A stretch of DNA of 23,589 nt from a virus: IMG/VR virus record IMGVR_UViG_3300042006_000142, positions 1-23,589 of that record. One strand, written 5' to 3'. The number at the start of each line of letters is the position of its first letter. Positions within the stretch are counted from its first letter, which is position 1. Both the position numbers and the translations under genes were made by a program. Positions 13,650 to 21,508 of the stretch are shown one piece after another. The notes under the pieces are model-generated. The model was not told the DNA's origin, ran no database searches, and worked only from the letters and a program-made list of their open reading frames with translations.

Positions 13650-13901
13650 GTGAGTACTGATCAAGTTGTACTGAATCAACAATTGGTGGATGCGGTCAAT
13701 GCCCATGGATCCGACATTCAAAGCCTAAACTGCGTTATTTCTGGCTTGGTACACCAATTGGCTCAAACACAAGGAAACTCAGGCCTTGATGCAGCTCGAG
13801 ATTATGCAATTCGAGTTGCGGAAAACATGCCCAGGAACTCCCTTGTAAAGCCAAACCCTCAGGCTATTCGCGACCTTTTCAATGGTCACAAAGCGGGGTA
13901 A
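13650..13901 (+). CDS. Hypothetical protein, accessory gene
   Basis: This 83-residue protein is read from a GTG with GAGG 5 bases upstream, beginning (M)STDQVVLNQQLVDAVNAHG. The longer frame from 13533 would run through the preceding hairpin and overlap the Cys/His-rich gene, so the GTG is preferred. It looks mostly helical and soluble, with ARDYAIRVAENM in the middle and a polar C-terminus. Its 3' end overlaps the end of the convergent J-like mini-gene by 23 bases. It probably shares a transcript with the gene at 13306. Not recognised. Confidence 0.6.
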   Translation: MSTDQVVLNQQLVDAVNAHGSDIQSLNCVISGLVHQLAQTQGNSGLDAARDYAIRVAENMPRNSLVKPNPQAIRDLFNGHKAG

Positions 13902-14097
13902 AGCCAAGCGCTTGCTCCAGCCGCGAAAGCCGACGCTCCAGCAGGTCGGCTTTCTCCTGCGACTCTTTGCCGAAATCCTCCGGCAGCGCAATACCAAAAT
14001 TTTCAGCTGAAACCAACATCTGGCTCGCGGCCAACCCAACACCGATACCGGCAACAATGGTTTTGCCATTGGCAGCTTCTTCAATTTTCAAATGCAT
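13879..14097 (-). CDS. 72-residue protein related to the C-terminal segment of J
   Basis: The protein has a hydrophobic-beta core, ANGKTIVAGIGVGL, then SQMLVSAENFGIALPED, then a short helix (KADLLERRLSRLEQALGF). The core lines up with J residues about 1048-1090 (ANGQYVAAGIGLGI ... SQFLVSADRFAI), with about 17 identities over 33 aligned positions and one gap in the mini-protein. It therefore looks like a free-standing DUF1983-like module. The second ATG (14097) is preferred: GGAG lies 6 bases before it but directly abuts the first ATG at 14103. It follows K by 24 bases and is presumably coexpressed with it. A tail-tip part or J-binding factor is plausible; no function is known to me. Confidence 0.75.
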   Translation of the reverse strand: MHLKIEEAANGKTIVAGIGVGLAASQMLVSAENFGIALPEDFGKESQEKADLLERRLSRLEQALGFTPLCDH

Positions 14098-14121
14098 ATT
14101 CATCTCCTGCGGGAATCCGCG

Positions 14122-14886
14122 TTATGTGTTCGATTGTGCATCTTTGTGCCTGAGGATCAGTCGCGTGCGATCGAGCCACGGCCCGCCGATGACAATGACC
14201 TCAGATGGCCTGCCATACAGGTGGTGCAGCAGGAACGGCCCGGGGCCGAAAGTCGCTGCGTCCTCACCCGGCAGCGCCGGATCGGCGCCGAGGAATATCC
14301 CGGCGTGGTTCGGGTAAACCGTGCGCCCCACTTCCATCACAATCATGTCGCCGCGTTGCGGCTGGTCGACGCGGAAGAAGCCGGCAGCCTCGTAGCTCGC
14401 TTCGTACAGGCTGGTGTTTTCCTTGCTCTCCCACCAGCCATCGGCGCGCTTGAAGGCTTCGAACTCCAGCCCCCACTCGCGCTTGTACCAATCGGCGCAC
14501 ACCTGCCAGCAGTCCCACGCCCCGTGCACAAATGGCCGTTTCAGCAGCGGCACCTCGCCGGTCGGCACGATGGTGCGCAGGTCACCTTCTGGCCAGCTTA
14601 GGATGTGCCAGGGCATCTCCATCGCTTCGCACATGGCGAGGTCGCGCGGTGACGGCCTGCTGGTGGCGTCCGGATGCGAATGCACAACGCCAATCACTTC
14701 GCCCACTTCTTCGGCCGCCGCGTACTGCTCGGGATCGATTCGAAACTCTTCGTTGGGCTCAGTAGAGACGTTGGTGCAGGGGAAATATTGTTGCTTGCGC
14801 CCGATCGCCAGTAGCAGCCCGCAGCACTCTTTCGGGTACTCGGCCGCCGCGTGCGCCTGGATCGCGTTCAAGATGTGCTTTCGCAT
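14122..14886 (-). CDS. Tail assembly protein K: JAMM peptidase plus NlpC/P60 hydrolase
   Basis: This 254-residue protein has two domains. The N-terminal JAMM/Mov34 metalloprotease domain is complete: Glu20, His69 and His71 (HSHP), and Ser79/Asp82 in the S-x2-D step. The C-terminal NlpC/P60 domain (from about 115) has the candidate catalytic Cys126 in AWDCWQVC and His194 in PNHAGIFLG. In lambda, K is needed for tip maturation and may cut peptidoglycan during DNA entry. GGAG stands 5 bases before the ATG and lies within the end of L, which stops 1 base upstream, so translation is coupled. Confidence 0.93.
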   Translation of the reverse strand: MRKHILNAIQAHAAAEYPKECCGLLLAIGRKQQYFPCTNVSTEPNEEFRIDPEQYAAAEEVGEVIGVVHSHPDATSRPSPRDLAMCEAMEMPWHILSWPEGDLRTIVPTGEVPLLKRPFVHGAWDCWQVCADWYKREWGLEFEAFKRADGWWESKENTSLYEASYEAAGFFRVDQPQRGDMIVMEVGRTVYPNHAGIFLGADPALPGEDAATFGPGPFLLHHLYGRPSEVIVIGGPWLDRTRLILRHKDAQSNT

Positions 14887-14887
14887 G

Positions 14888-15637
14888 TCAACTCCGTGCG
14901 ATCAGGGAAACGGCCGGGAAGCCACCAAATGGCAGCGGGTTGCCCTCGCCGAAGCGCGGAATGCAGCCCTTGCCCAGCGTGGCGTCACATTGGTCTAGCT
15001 CGGGATTATCGGTGATAACGCCATCCTTCGTGACGTACGGGCCGGTGTAGCCGCAGTTCGGCCCCCGGTAACCGCCGGTGAGGCACCAATGGCAAAGCGT
15101 CGTGGCCTGCCGCCCGATCGACTCATTGCCCACGTCGCCCGGGCTGGCCAACTCCCAACTGACGTTTTCCCCGTCCTCGTTCGTTTTCTGGTCGATGTAC
15201 CAGACCTCAATCGTCTCTTGGGTTGGGTCTGCCGTGGGGTTCCCGGCGGGAAAGTTGGCGGCATCGAGGTAGCTGCCCAGCGTGTGGCGCATCGTCAGCT
15301 TAAACTCGAGCAGATCTTCGAACGCCAGACAGAGCGCGGTGATGCGCCCGTTTACGTTGCCCACAGACAGAGTCGGCCGAACCGCCGTACCGTCGCCGTT
15401 CGCCTCGATGCCGTCGATCTGCATCGGCCACGCGCTGTATTCGTTGCCTTGCCAGTAAATGGCCTTCGCCGGCAGTTGGTCGGCATCGGCGCCGGCGGCG
15501 ATCAGCTCGGCCGGCGTGTGCGGTATCGCGTGCCCGTGGAAGCGCAGTATGTCCGCGCCGTACTCCGTGCCGTCCAACTCAAAAAGCAGCACTTCGCTGC
15601 CAGGTTCAAGCACTTGGATGTCACTGATCAGCGGCAT
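14888..15637 (-). CDS. Minor tail protein L (lambda L-like, likely Fe-S)
   Basis: This 249-residue protein starts MPLISDIQVLEPGSEVLLFELD at an ATG with AAGGGG about 6 bases upstream. The C-terminal third contains clustered cysteines, LCHWC, GPNCGYTG, LDQCDATLGKGCIPRFG, a pattern shared with lambda L, which carries a 4Fe-4S cluster. It caps the tape-measure tip complex between M and K. Gene order and the Cys pattern make the call firm; cluster binding is inferred from the family. Confidence 0.92.
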   Translation of the reverse strand: MPLISDIQVLEPGSEVLLFELDGTEYGADILRFHGHAIPHTPAELIAAGADADQLPAKAIYWQGNEYSAWPMQIDGIEANGDGTAVRPTLSVGNVNGRITALCLAFEDLLEFKLTMRHTLGSYLDAANFPAGNPTADPTQETIEVWYIDQKTNEDGENVSWELASPGDVGNESIGRQATTLCHWCLTGGYRGPNCGYTGPYVTKDGVITDNPELDQCDATLGKGCIPRFGEGNPLPFGGFPAVSLIARS

Positions 15638-15646
15638 AGTTGCCCC

Positions 15647-15985
15647 TTATGGATGGAATGCCCGCTCGAACGTGGCGGTGAGTTTGAAGACCCCGCCACC
15701 CATTGGTGTGGGAGCGGGATTTTTGCAGGTGAATAGCCCGAGCTCGCCGAGCGGCGTTGTCCACAGAAAAGCCTTTGCGCCAGCGTGCCGGTCGAGGAAC
15801 TTCATGATCTCCAGCACCTTGGCCTTTCGACCTGAGCAGGTGATCGGATAGGAGTCCTCCTTGTTGTTCGGGCCGTCGCCAACGCTCTGCGCATAGCCGC
15901 CGCCGAACTTAGAGGTGCGCACCCGATAGGTGATTTCGGGTGCCTCACCGCGCTCGGTTGGCCAGGTGAATTTCTCGATGGCCAT
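15647..15985 (-). CDS. Minor tail protein M (lambda M-like)
   Basis: This 112-residue protein begins MAIEKFTWPTERGEAPEITY and includes VRTSKFGGGYAQSVGDG and the C-terminal VFKLTATFERAF, typical of the phage minor tail M family, which is needed to finish the initiator complex of the tail tip. The ATG overlaps the tape-measure stop (TGATG) with GGGAGGG upstream; the frame runs on into the tape-measure gene and is discounted there. It lies between H and L as in lambda. Confidence 0.92.
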   Translation of the reverse strand: MAIEKFTWPTERGEAPEITYRVRTSKFGGGYAQSVGDGPNNKEDSYPITCSGRKAKVLEIMKFLDRHAGAKAFLWTTPLGELGLFTCKNPAPTPMGGGVFKLTATFERAFHP

Positions 15986-18900
15986 CAGGCCCTCCCATTG
16001 GCATTTCGAAAGCTGGTGCCGCCCGCTCGCCAAGAGTCAGCGACGGCTTTCTCGGCTACAGCCTGCATTTGCGATTGAAGGTTTTTCGAGAGCGCTTGCT
16101 GGTCGATCTGCATGTCTTCAGACCCACGGTCCTCAGTTACCACCGTGACCGGCGCGCTGATGCTGATCGTAGTCCCCGAACCGCCACCAGCAGCGAGAAC
16201 GCCAAGCTTGCCGCTGGAAGTCCGGGTCAGTGGCATGATCGCCTCCGGCCCTGCCTCCCCCATTACCCCCGCCCTGCCGCCGGCCATCCCGAAAGCTGTC
16301 GGCGTGCTGACGATGCTGTTGGTGAAAGCGCCGCCGTTGGCAAACATCTGCACACCCGACGACCAGGCACCGCCCAGCGCCTGCGGAATGTAGCTGCTGG
16401 AATAGCCCACCGAGGATGCGCCGAGATTTGAGGACGTCGCGCCAGCCGATCCAGCCGCCAGCCCATTGCCGCCACTACCGCCGGTGAAGTAACTGGTGGC
16501 AGCGCCGACGAGGCTGCTCAGCAATGCCGAACTGGCCTGACGCGTCGCGATGCGCGCCATATCCGCCAGAATCGACTTGGTGAAGTCAGCGAACGACAGC
16601 TTCCCGGTCATGGCGAAGTTGACGACTGCGTCCTCCATCGAGCTGAAGGCGTTACCGAACAGAGTTTTCGTCTGGCCGGCTATGTTGCTCGCCGAGTCCA
16701 GGTAATTGGCCCAGGCCGACGTTGCGCCCTTGGTCCAGTCCCCTTGAGCTTTCTCGACATCGGCGTAGTTCTGCCGAATCTGATCGGTTGCGGCCTTGTT
16801 CGCATCCGCGAGCGCCTGCGACTTCCGAGAGAATTCCTCTTCCGACATGTTGCGGGATGGGTCAGATCGCTGATTTTCCAGCTCGAGCGATTGCTGAGCG
16901 AACCGATCTTGCTGGCTGTCCAGTTCACCGTTCAGGGCGTTCTGCCGATCACCCTGGCCAACGCCAACTACCGCCCGCTGCCCTGCCAGTTCCAGTGCTC
17001 GCTGCTGCTGGCTCAAGGCCTGAACGTAGGAGGAAATCGCTCGCTCCTGCTTCGTCAGCCTTCCGGTTTCGCTGGTAGCGAGCACTTCGAGCTGGCTATC
17101 AGCTTCCTTTTGGGCCTTGACCATGCCGGCGCGAGCATCGGCGATCTTCTGGTCCAGCTGAATGCTTTGCGCGGCGGAGGTGGTCTTTTTCGCCTTCGCA
17201 GCTTCAAGCGCGGCGATTTCTGCCTCGTAGGCTGCGGTCACCTCGTCGCGCTCGTTACCGATGATCGCTTCGCGCTTCAGAGCGTAGTCGGCTTGGGAAA
17301 CGAGCCCAGCCTTCTGCGCTGCGTCCAGTTCCTTCTGAGCGTTTTTGTATTCAGCACTGATGGCTACCAAGTTGTTCTTGGCGTCGTTGAAGCTGGTCAG
17401 ATCAACCTGGGCGCCTGCCGTTTTCGCATCTTTGAACTGGTCGTTGATGTTCGCCAGGTTTTTGTCGATCGCCGCCTGATTCAGGCGAGGATCGTTCGGG
17501 GCGACCTTGCGGATGTCTTCGAGCTGACGCTTGTATTCCTTGATCGCCTCGGTGCGCTTCTGCTCGTTCGTCCACGCCGATTTGGTGAGAGCGTCGACCT
17601 TCGCCATCGACGAGACGGCATCGCCTTGGGCCTTTGCCTGCTCACCTTGCCACTTGGCGATATCGGCTTCTGCGGCCTGCTGGTCCTCCAGCATGTTGAG
17701 CCGATTTTGATAGAGGTCGATCATCTCCTGCTTGTTCTGGAACAGGCCTACGTCGCCCGCCTGAGCGCCCGCCAAGTCACGGCGGGCTTGCTCGATATCA
17801 GCGCCAATATCGGGACGCCCGATATTTTTCAGATTGTCGGCCGCCCGGGCGACGGCGTTGTAGCCCCTCTCCCAAAAGCTCAGATTCTCGAGGATCCGCG
17901 GAGTGCGCTCGTTGATCGCATCGGCGAACGATTCGGTGGCCAGCTTGACGGCGCCGGCATGGTCGCCCTGCTTCTCCAGTGCGGTAATCTGCGAGTAAAC
18001 CGACGCAGTGAGATAGTGGTACTGCTCATTCAGCGCGGCAGATGCCGTGACCGGGTCGTCGGCGAGCTTGGCGAACTCAGCGACAGTCTCACTCACGGCC
18101 TTGCCGGTCGCTTCCTGCATAGACACCGCGGCTTGAGTGATACCCGTAAAGCTCTCGCCAGCAATCTTTCCATTGCCGGCCAGCAGGGCGAGAACCTCAG
18201 CGGCTTGCCCGGTTGTGCCGACAGTTGCGCTCACCTGGCGCGCCATATCGCCGAGCTGTCCAGCACTAACACCGGCGTAATTGCCGGTCAGGATCAGCGA
18301 TTTGTTGTAGCTATCTTGTTCCTCGCTCCCCTTGTAGAAAGCGTATGCCAACCCACCCACCGCGGCAGTGGCCAGCGCCAGCGGGCCGAGAATCGCCAGC
18401 AAGCCCGCCGCGCCCTCACCCGCCCCGGCGCCCAACTGAGCAACAGCACGAACGCCGCTTCCCCAGTCGCCCGACGACAGCGCATTCCCCAGCTGAACCA
18501 CGTTTTCCTGCGCCTGACGCGAGCCGAGGCGCAACTTTTCGAAGCCGGTGGTGGTTTTGTTGAGCTTGTCGTAGTCCTTGTCGATCTTTCCCAGGGCGGT
18601 GTTGTACTCGTCTTGGCTGATGCGGCCGGCATCCAAGTGTTTGCCGAGCTGCTCTACCTGCGCATCGAGTTTCGCCAGCGCCGCGCGTGCTGGGTCAATT
18701 GCGCCCAACAGGCTATTCAGCGCCTTCTGCTCATCCATGGCCGACTTGGCCAGCGCTACCTGTTGCTTGTCGAGCTGCGCCGATATCTTCGCGGCCTCAG
18801 CTTCGCCATAGGCGCCCGTCTTGGTCAGCTTCGCCAATGCTTCACGTTGTTTCGCGAGATCCTGCGTGGTCTTGGCGTTGGTAGAGAGCGATTTCTCCAG

Positions 18901-19035
18901 CGCCTGCATTTCGTTCATCAACGAAACGGCGGACTGCTCGGCGCGGCCGCCGGCCTTCGCCATTTCATCCAGGCTGGTTTTGGCCTGAATAGCGTCGGCC
19001 GAGTCGATCTTGACGCCGAGTTCTGCAATGTTCAT
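15985..19035 (-). CDS. Tail tape measure protein (lambda H-like)
   Basis: This 1016-residue protein starts MNIAELGVKIDSADAIQAKT and has long helical regions with many Ala, Lys, Glu and Gln residues, a hydrophobic Gly/Ala stretch near 205-240 (AGLLAILGPLALATAAVGGLAYAFY), and the C-terminal lambda-type segment around FADFTKSILADMARIATRQASSAL and AGPEAIMPLTR. It sets tail length and enters the cell with the DNA. At about 0.15 nm per residue a tail of around 150 nm is expected. The ATG has AAGGTGAG upstream. The stop codon overlaps the start of M. Confidence 0.95.
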   Translation of the reverse strand: MNIAELGVKIDSADAIQAKTSLDEMAKAGGRAEQSAVSLMNEMQALEKSLSTNAKTTQDLAKQREALAKLTKTGAYGEAEAAKISAQLDKQQVALAKSAMDEQKALNSLLGAIDPARAALAKLDAQVEQLGKHLDAGRISQDEYNTALGKIDKDYDKLNKTTTGFEKLRLGSRQAQENVVQLGNALSSGDWGSGVRAVAQLGAGAGEGAAGLLAILGPLALATAAVGGLAYAFYKGSEEQDSYNKSLILTGNYAGVSAGQLGDMARQVSATVGTTGQAAEVLALLAGNGKIAGESFTGITQAAVSMQEATGKAVSETVAEFAKLADDPVTASAALNEQYHYLTASVYSQITALEKQGDHAGAVKLATESFADAINERTPRILENLSFWERGYNAVARAADNLKNIGRPDIGADIEQARRDLAGAQAGDVGLFQNKQEMIDLYQNRLNMLEDQQAAEADIAKWQGEQAKAQGDAVSSMAKVDALTKSAWTNEQKRTEAIKEYKRQLEDIRKVAPNDPRLNQAAIDKNLANINDQFKDAKTAGAQVDLTSFNDAKNNLVAISAEYKNAQKELDAAQKAGLVSQADYALKREAIIGNERDEVTAAYEAEIAALEAAKAKKTTSAAQSIQLDQKIADARAGMVKAQKEADSQLEVLATSETGRLTKQERAISSYVQALSQQQRALELAGQRAVVGVGQGDRQNALNGELDSQQDRFAQQSLELENQRSDPSRNMSEEEFSRKSQALADANKAATDQIRQNYADVEKAQGDWTKGATSAWANYLDSASNIAGQTKTLFGNAFSSMEDAVVNFAMTGKLSFADFTKSILADMARIATRQASSALLSSLVGAATSYFTGGSGGNGLAAGSAGATSSNLGASSVGYSSSYIPQALGGAWSSGVQMFANGGAFTNSIVSTPTAFGMAGGRAGVMGEAGPEAIMPLTRTSSGKLGVLAAGGGSGTTISISAPVTVVTEDRGSEDMQIDQQALSKNLQSQMQAVAEKAVADSWRAGGTSFRNANGRA

Positions 19036-19062
19036 CGACTCACCTTAAATAGATGCCCGCGT

Positions 19063-19386
19063 TTACGGGCTGTTTTCCCTTTCCTCTACCATGACGCGCA
19101 GGGCTTCGCCTTCCAGCACCTGAAGGTCAGGAAAGATTTCAGCGAGTTTCTTTTTCTTGATGCCGAGGAAATCGGCCACGTCGCGGATGCTGCTGTAGTC
19201 GAGACCAATAGCGCCGCCGGCGCCGACACGCCACTGAGTGGACATCCTGTTGAACAGGAGGAAAGCAGGCCAAAGGCATGGCCAAACCTCGAACTCCTCT
19301 TCAATGTCCTCAGCGTCCAACCCAAATGCGGCAAGTTGTTCCGCATTCGGCGGAGGCTCATACATGGCTCGGGCGGCGCGAATCAG
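19063..19386 (-). CDS. T part of the G-T tail assembly chaperone (made by -1 frameshift)
   Basis: This 107-residue extension is entered by a -1 shift at GGGAAAC at the end of G, giving a fusion of about 233 residues. The added part begins LIRAARAMYEPPPNAEQ and continues with DAEDIEEEFEVWPCLWPAF and STQWRVGAGGAIGLDYSS, matching DUF1799-type phage tail assembly chaperones. An internal ATG (MYEPPP, 19365) has no good ribosome binding site, so the frameshift is the likely route. In lambda the T part binds tail-tube protein V and G the tape measure, and their ratio matters for assembly. The next gene is the tape measure. Confidence 0.88.
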   Translation of the reverse strand: MIRAARAMYEPPPNAEQLAAFGLDAEDIEEEFEVWPCLWPAFLLFNRMSTQWRVGAGGAIGLDYSSIRDVADFLGIKKKKLAEIFPDLQVLEGEALRVMVEERENSP

Positions 19387-19763
19387 TTTCCCGTGCGGGC
19401 CTTGGCGTAGGCTGCCTGGTAGGCATTTACCACGGCCTCGGTTGCACCGTGGCAAGACGTCACCAGCGCCTTGATGCCCTCGTCGTCGAACTTGTCATCG
19501 AACTCCCAGCCAACAACCAGATCCTTGATCTGCTGAACTTGGTTTTCGGTGTCGGCCGCAACGATTTGAGACATCGTAGGCTTGTCGCCGACCTGCTCGA
19601 GGCTTTGCTTTTGTCGCTGATTCCATCCATCAAACAGCGCGGCAAGTTCGATGCGGTCTCGATATTTGAAGGTGAATTCCACCTTCACCGCGTCTTGGCC
19701 AACTACCGGGACCATCACCGCACCGGTGAATGTGGGCGCTTGCGCAATCTTGAACTTCGCCAT
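19383..19763 (-). CDS. Tail assembly chaperone G
   Basis: This 126-residue protein begins MAKFKIAQAPTFTGAVMVP and includes VEFTFKYRDRIELAALFDGW and DLVVGWEFDDKFDDEGIKAL, a pattern of siphophage tail assembly chaperones upstream of tape-measure genes. It binds tape measure during assembly and is absent from the virion in lambda. It begins 2 bases after the V stop. The last codons contain the slippery heptamer, so most ribosomes stop here and a minority make the G-T fusion. Confidence 0.9.
   Translation of the reverse strand: MAKFKIAQAPTFTGAVMVPVVGQDAVKVEFTFKYRDRIELAALFDGWNQRQKQSLEQVGDKPTMSQIVAADTENQVQQIKDLVVGWEFDDKFDDEGIKALVTSCHGATEAVVNAYQAAYAKARTGN
19386..19392 (-). promoter_or_regulatory. 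Programmed -1 frameshift site GGGAAAC
   Basis: On the minus strand, codons ACG GGA AAC TGA end gene G. The heptamer G GGA AAC fits X XXY YYZ exactly in the zero frame and immediately precedes the G stop. After slipping by one base, reading continues in the T frame. Lambda uses GGGAAAG at the corresponding point. Confidence 0.9.
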
Positions 19764-19765
19764 GA

Positions 19766-20437
19766 TCAGGCCCCGCCGCCAGCTGCGACCGGCGCGCGAT
19801 ACGCTGTGATTTCAGCATTGATGGTAAAGCCAAAGGAAACGGCTGCACCTTCGTTGCGCACCAGCGTCGGGGTTTTGTTGAAGGATGCATAACCGGCGTA
19901 ATAGATCGTTTTGCCGTTGGGCAGCGACATACGCAAGATGCGCACTTCTTTCTCTCGATCGGCTTTATCCAGTTCTTCATACCAGGCCAGGCTGTCATCG
20001 TCAGCCAGCTGGAAAGCGAACGCCTGCGCATTTTTGGTGGTCGGGATCTGCTTGTCACGCCGCGCTTCGAGCGGCGCGTAAGTCCAGTATTGCTGCTCGC
20101 CGCCGGACATGGAGTTGCCGATAACCTGGTTGACGGCTACCCAGCCGGTCACTTTCTTCGCGGTACCGCCACTGATGCCATCGGGAAAGAAAGCCACATT
20201 GGACGTGTCGATGCCTTCCAGGGTGAATGCGCCCGCCGCCGCGTTGGATACGCGCACGGCGCGCTCGTTGATGTCCTCCCAGCCGGAGGTGATTAGAAGA
20301 ATATCGCCATTGGCGAAGCCGTTTGCGGCGCTGGTAGCGACACCCGGGTTCGCGTTGCTGATTGCCGAAATAATCTTCGCGGCGGCGAATCCGCTGGAAA
20401 TTGAAAGCGTCGCCCCGTTGGGGAAGTAAACAGACAT
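19766..20437 (-). CDS. Major tail tube protein V
   Basis: This 223-residue protein starts MSVYFPNGATLSISSGFAAAK with AGAGGA about 8 bases before the ATG; the frame is open 9 codons further without advantage. It includes the segment QYWTYAPLEARRDKQIPTT and a C-terminal beta sandwich with YYAGYASFNKTPT and FGFTINAEITAY, consistent with lambda V-type tube subunits that form stacked hexamers. A terminator-like hairpin stands between U and this gene. Confidence 0.9.
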   Translation of the reverse strand: MSVYFPNGATLSISSGFAAAKIISAISNANPGVATSAANGFANGDILLITSGWEDINERAVRVSNAAAGAFTLEGIDTSNVAFFPDGISGGTAKKVTGWVAVNQVIGNSMSGGEQQYWTYAPLEARRDKQIPTTKNAQAFAFQLADDDSLAWYEELDKADREKEVRILRMSLPNGKTIYYAGYASFNKTPTLVRNEGAAVSFGFTINAEITAYRAPVAAGGGA

Positions 20438-20464
20438 GGGTTTTCCTCTTTGCAGAAATGACAA

Positions 20465-20484
20465 AACCCGCGCAGAGGCGGGTT
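20465..20484 (-). terminator. Terminator-like hairpin between U and V
   Basis: On the minus strand AACCCGC, loop CTCTGC, GCGGGTT followed by TTGTCATTTC. The stem is GC-rich but only 7 bp and the T-tract short, so it would be partial. It may also shield the 5' end of a processed V mRNA. Confidence 0.55.
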
Positions 20485-20506
20485 CAGGATTTGCCCAACG
20501 GGCGGG

Positions 20507-20926
20507 TTATGGCGTGGTGTCGGAGCGGTATGAGAACGACAGCGGGACGGTGTAGGTTGAATCGCCTGTGATGCCTGGGCCGACATCAACAGGCGTCATG
20601 GGCGTAACTACAAAACCGTTCTTCACGTCGCGCACATAAAGCGGAAATAACGCGATGAGCTCGGCAGCAATAGGGTTGGTTTTCGCTTTACCGGTGCCGG
20701 CCGGGGAAATGATGCTGACCTGGAACACGCCGGTATACAGCCGGTGGTCTCCCCCGAGCGTGTTGCTGGCCGTGTCGCCCGGGATGGTGAACGCCCGCAG
20801 GTAAGTCTCGCCCGCTGTGGGTGTGTAGGGCATGTTCTCAAAAACGATTTTCAGCTTCTCCGGCCTGGCATTGTTCCAAGCGATCAGCTTTGCCTCGTAG
20901 ATTGAGGCGATGATGACGTGACTCAT
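20507..20926 (-). CDS. Tail terminator protein (lambda U-like)
   Basis: This 139-residue protein begins MSHVIIASIYEAKLIAWNN, has the ENMPYTPTAGETYLRAF segment and GVFQVSIISPAGTGKAKTN, and matches the U family (DUF4128-type) that caps the tail tube after it reaches its length. The ATG overlaps the Z-like stop (ATGA), implying coupling. Order Z-U-V agrees with lambda. Confidence 0.9.
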   Translation of the reverse strand: MSHVIIASIYEAKLIAWNNARPEKLKIVFENMPYTPTAGETYLRAFTIPGDTASNTLGGDHRLYTGVFQVSIISPAGTGKAKTNPIAAELIALFPLYVRDVKNGFVVTPMTPVDVGPGITGDSTYTVPLSFSYRSDTTP

Positions 20927-21507
20927 ACCTGGTTATTCCTGATGGCCTCCAACACGATTTGCTGGAAGCGAGCCACGGTTACCCGAACCATGCCGCCGGG
21001 GGCCTGGGTCGAATGGCCAAACTCCAGCGGAATCGCATAGGGCAAGTTGTTGATGATGTAGGCCATCTGGCCAGCGGTGAAGTCACTCATTGCGGCGACC
21101 AGCGCAGCAGTGGTTTCGGCGCCGCTTGGGTCTACCTCGTCAAAGGTGACGTTTTCGACTACGCCGAGCGAGATGTGCCAGTTGGCACGGAACCGGCCGC
21201 CGACGTAGCCTTCTGGCGCCTTGACGTCCATGCCGTCGTTAAACTTGCGGCCTTTCTTGAGCCTGCCCCCTTTGGTCAGGTTGGCCGGATCGCTGCGCAG
21301 CGCGGCGTTGTGTTCGTAGACAGCCTTGTTGTACTCGGTCGCCACTGCGTTCTGCGCCCAGATCTCCGGGTTGCCCACGGGAGACATGCGGATCAGGCTG
21401 CTGCCGACCTCGATGATTATCTCGCGCACACTGGCGTCGATGGCTTCGCTGGTCTGAGCGGCGAACTCGGCTAGGCTCAGGGCGAAGCTGCCGGATTGAG
21501 CGGCCAT
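20923..21507 (-). CDS. Tail completion / head-tail joining protein (Z or HK97 gp10-like)
   Basis: This 194-residue protein has an N-terminal helix (SLAEFAAQTSEAIDASVREI), the motif SPVGNPEIWAQN, and the sequence GGRFRANWHISLG with C-terminal PYAIPLEFGHSTQAPGGMVR, typical of the Z/gp10-type family that finishes the tail for joining to the head. GAGG stands 8 bases before the ATG. It follows the preceding gene with 1 base between and overlaps U by 4 bases. Confidence 0.88.
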   Translation of the reverse strand: MAAQSGSFALSLAEFAAQTSEAIDASVREIIIEVGSSLIRMSPVGNPEIWAQNAVATEYNKAVYEHNAALRSDPANLTKGGRLKKGRKFNDGMDVKAPEGYVGGRFRANWHISLGVVENVTFDEVDPSGAETTAALVAAMSDFTAGQMAYIINNLPYAIPLEFGHSTQAPGGMVRVTVARFQQIVLEAIRNNQV

Positions 21508-21508
21508 G

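Noticed and set aside
16744-19410. 888-codon plus-strand open frame opposite the tape-measure gene
   Set aside because: It mirrors the tape-measure coding sequence, a frequent effect in GC-rich genes without stop codons on the other strand. Composition is unnatural and no start site is supported.
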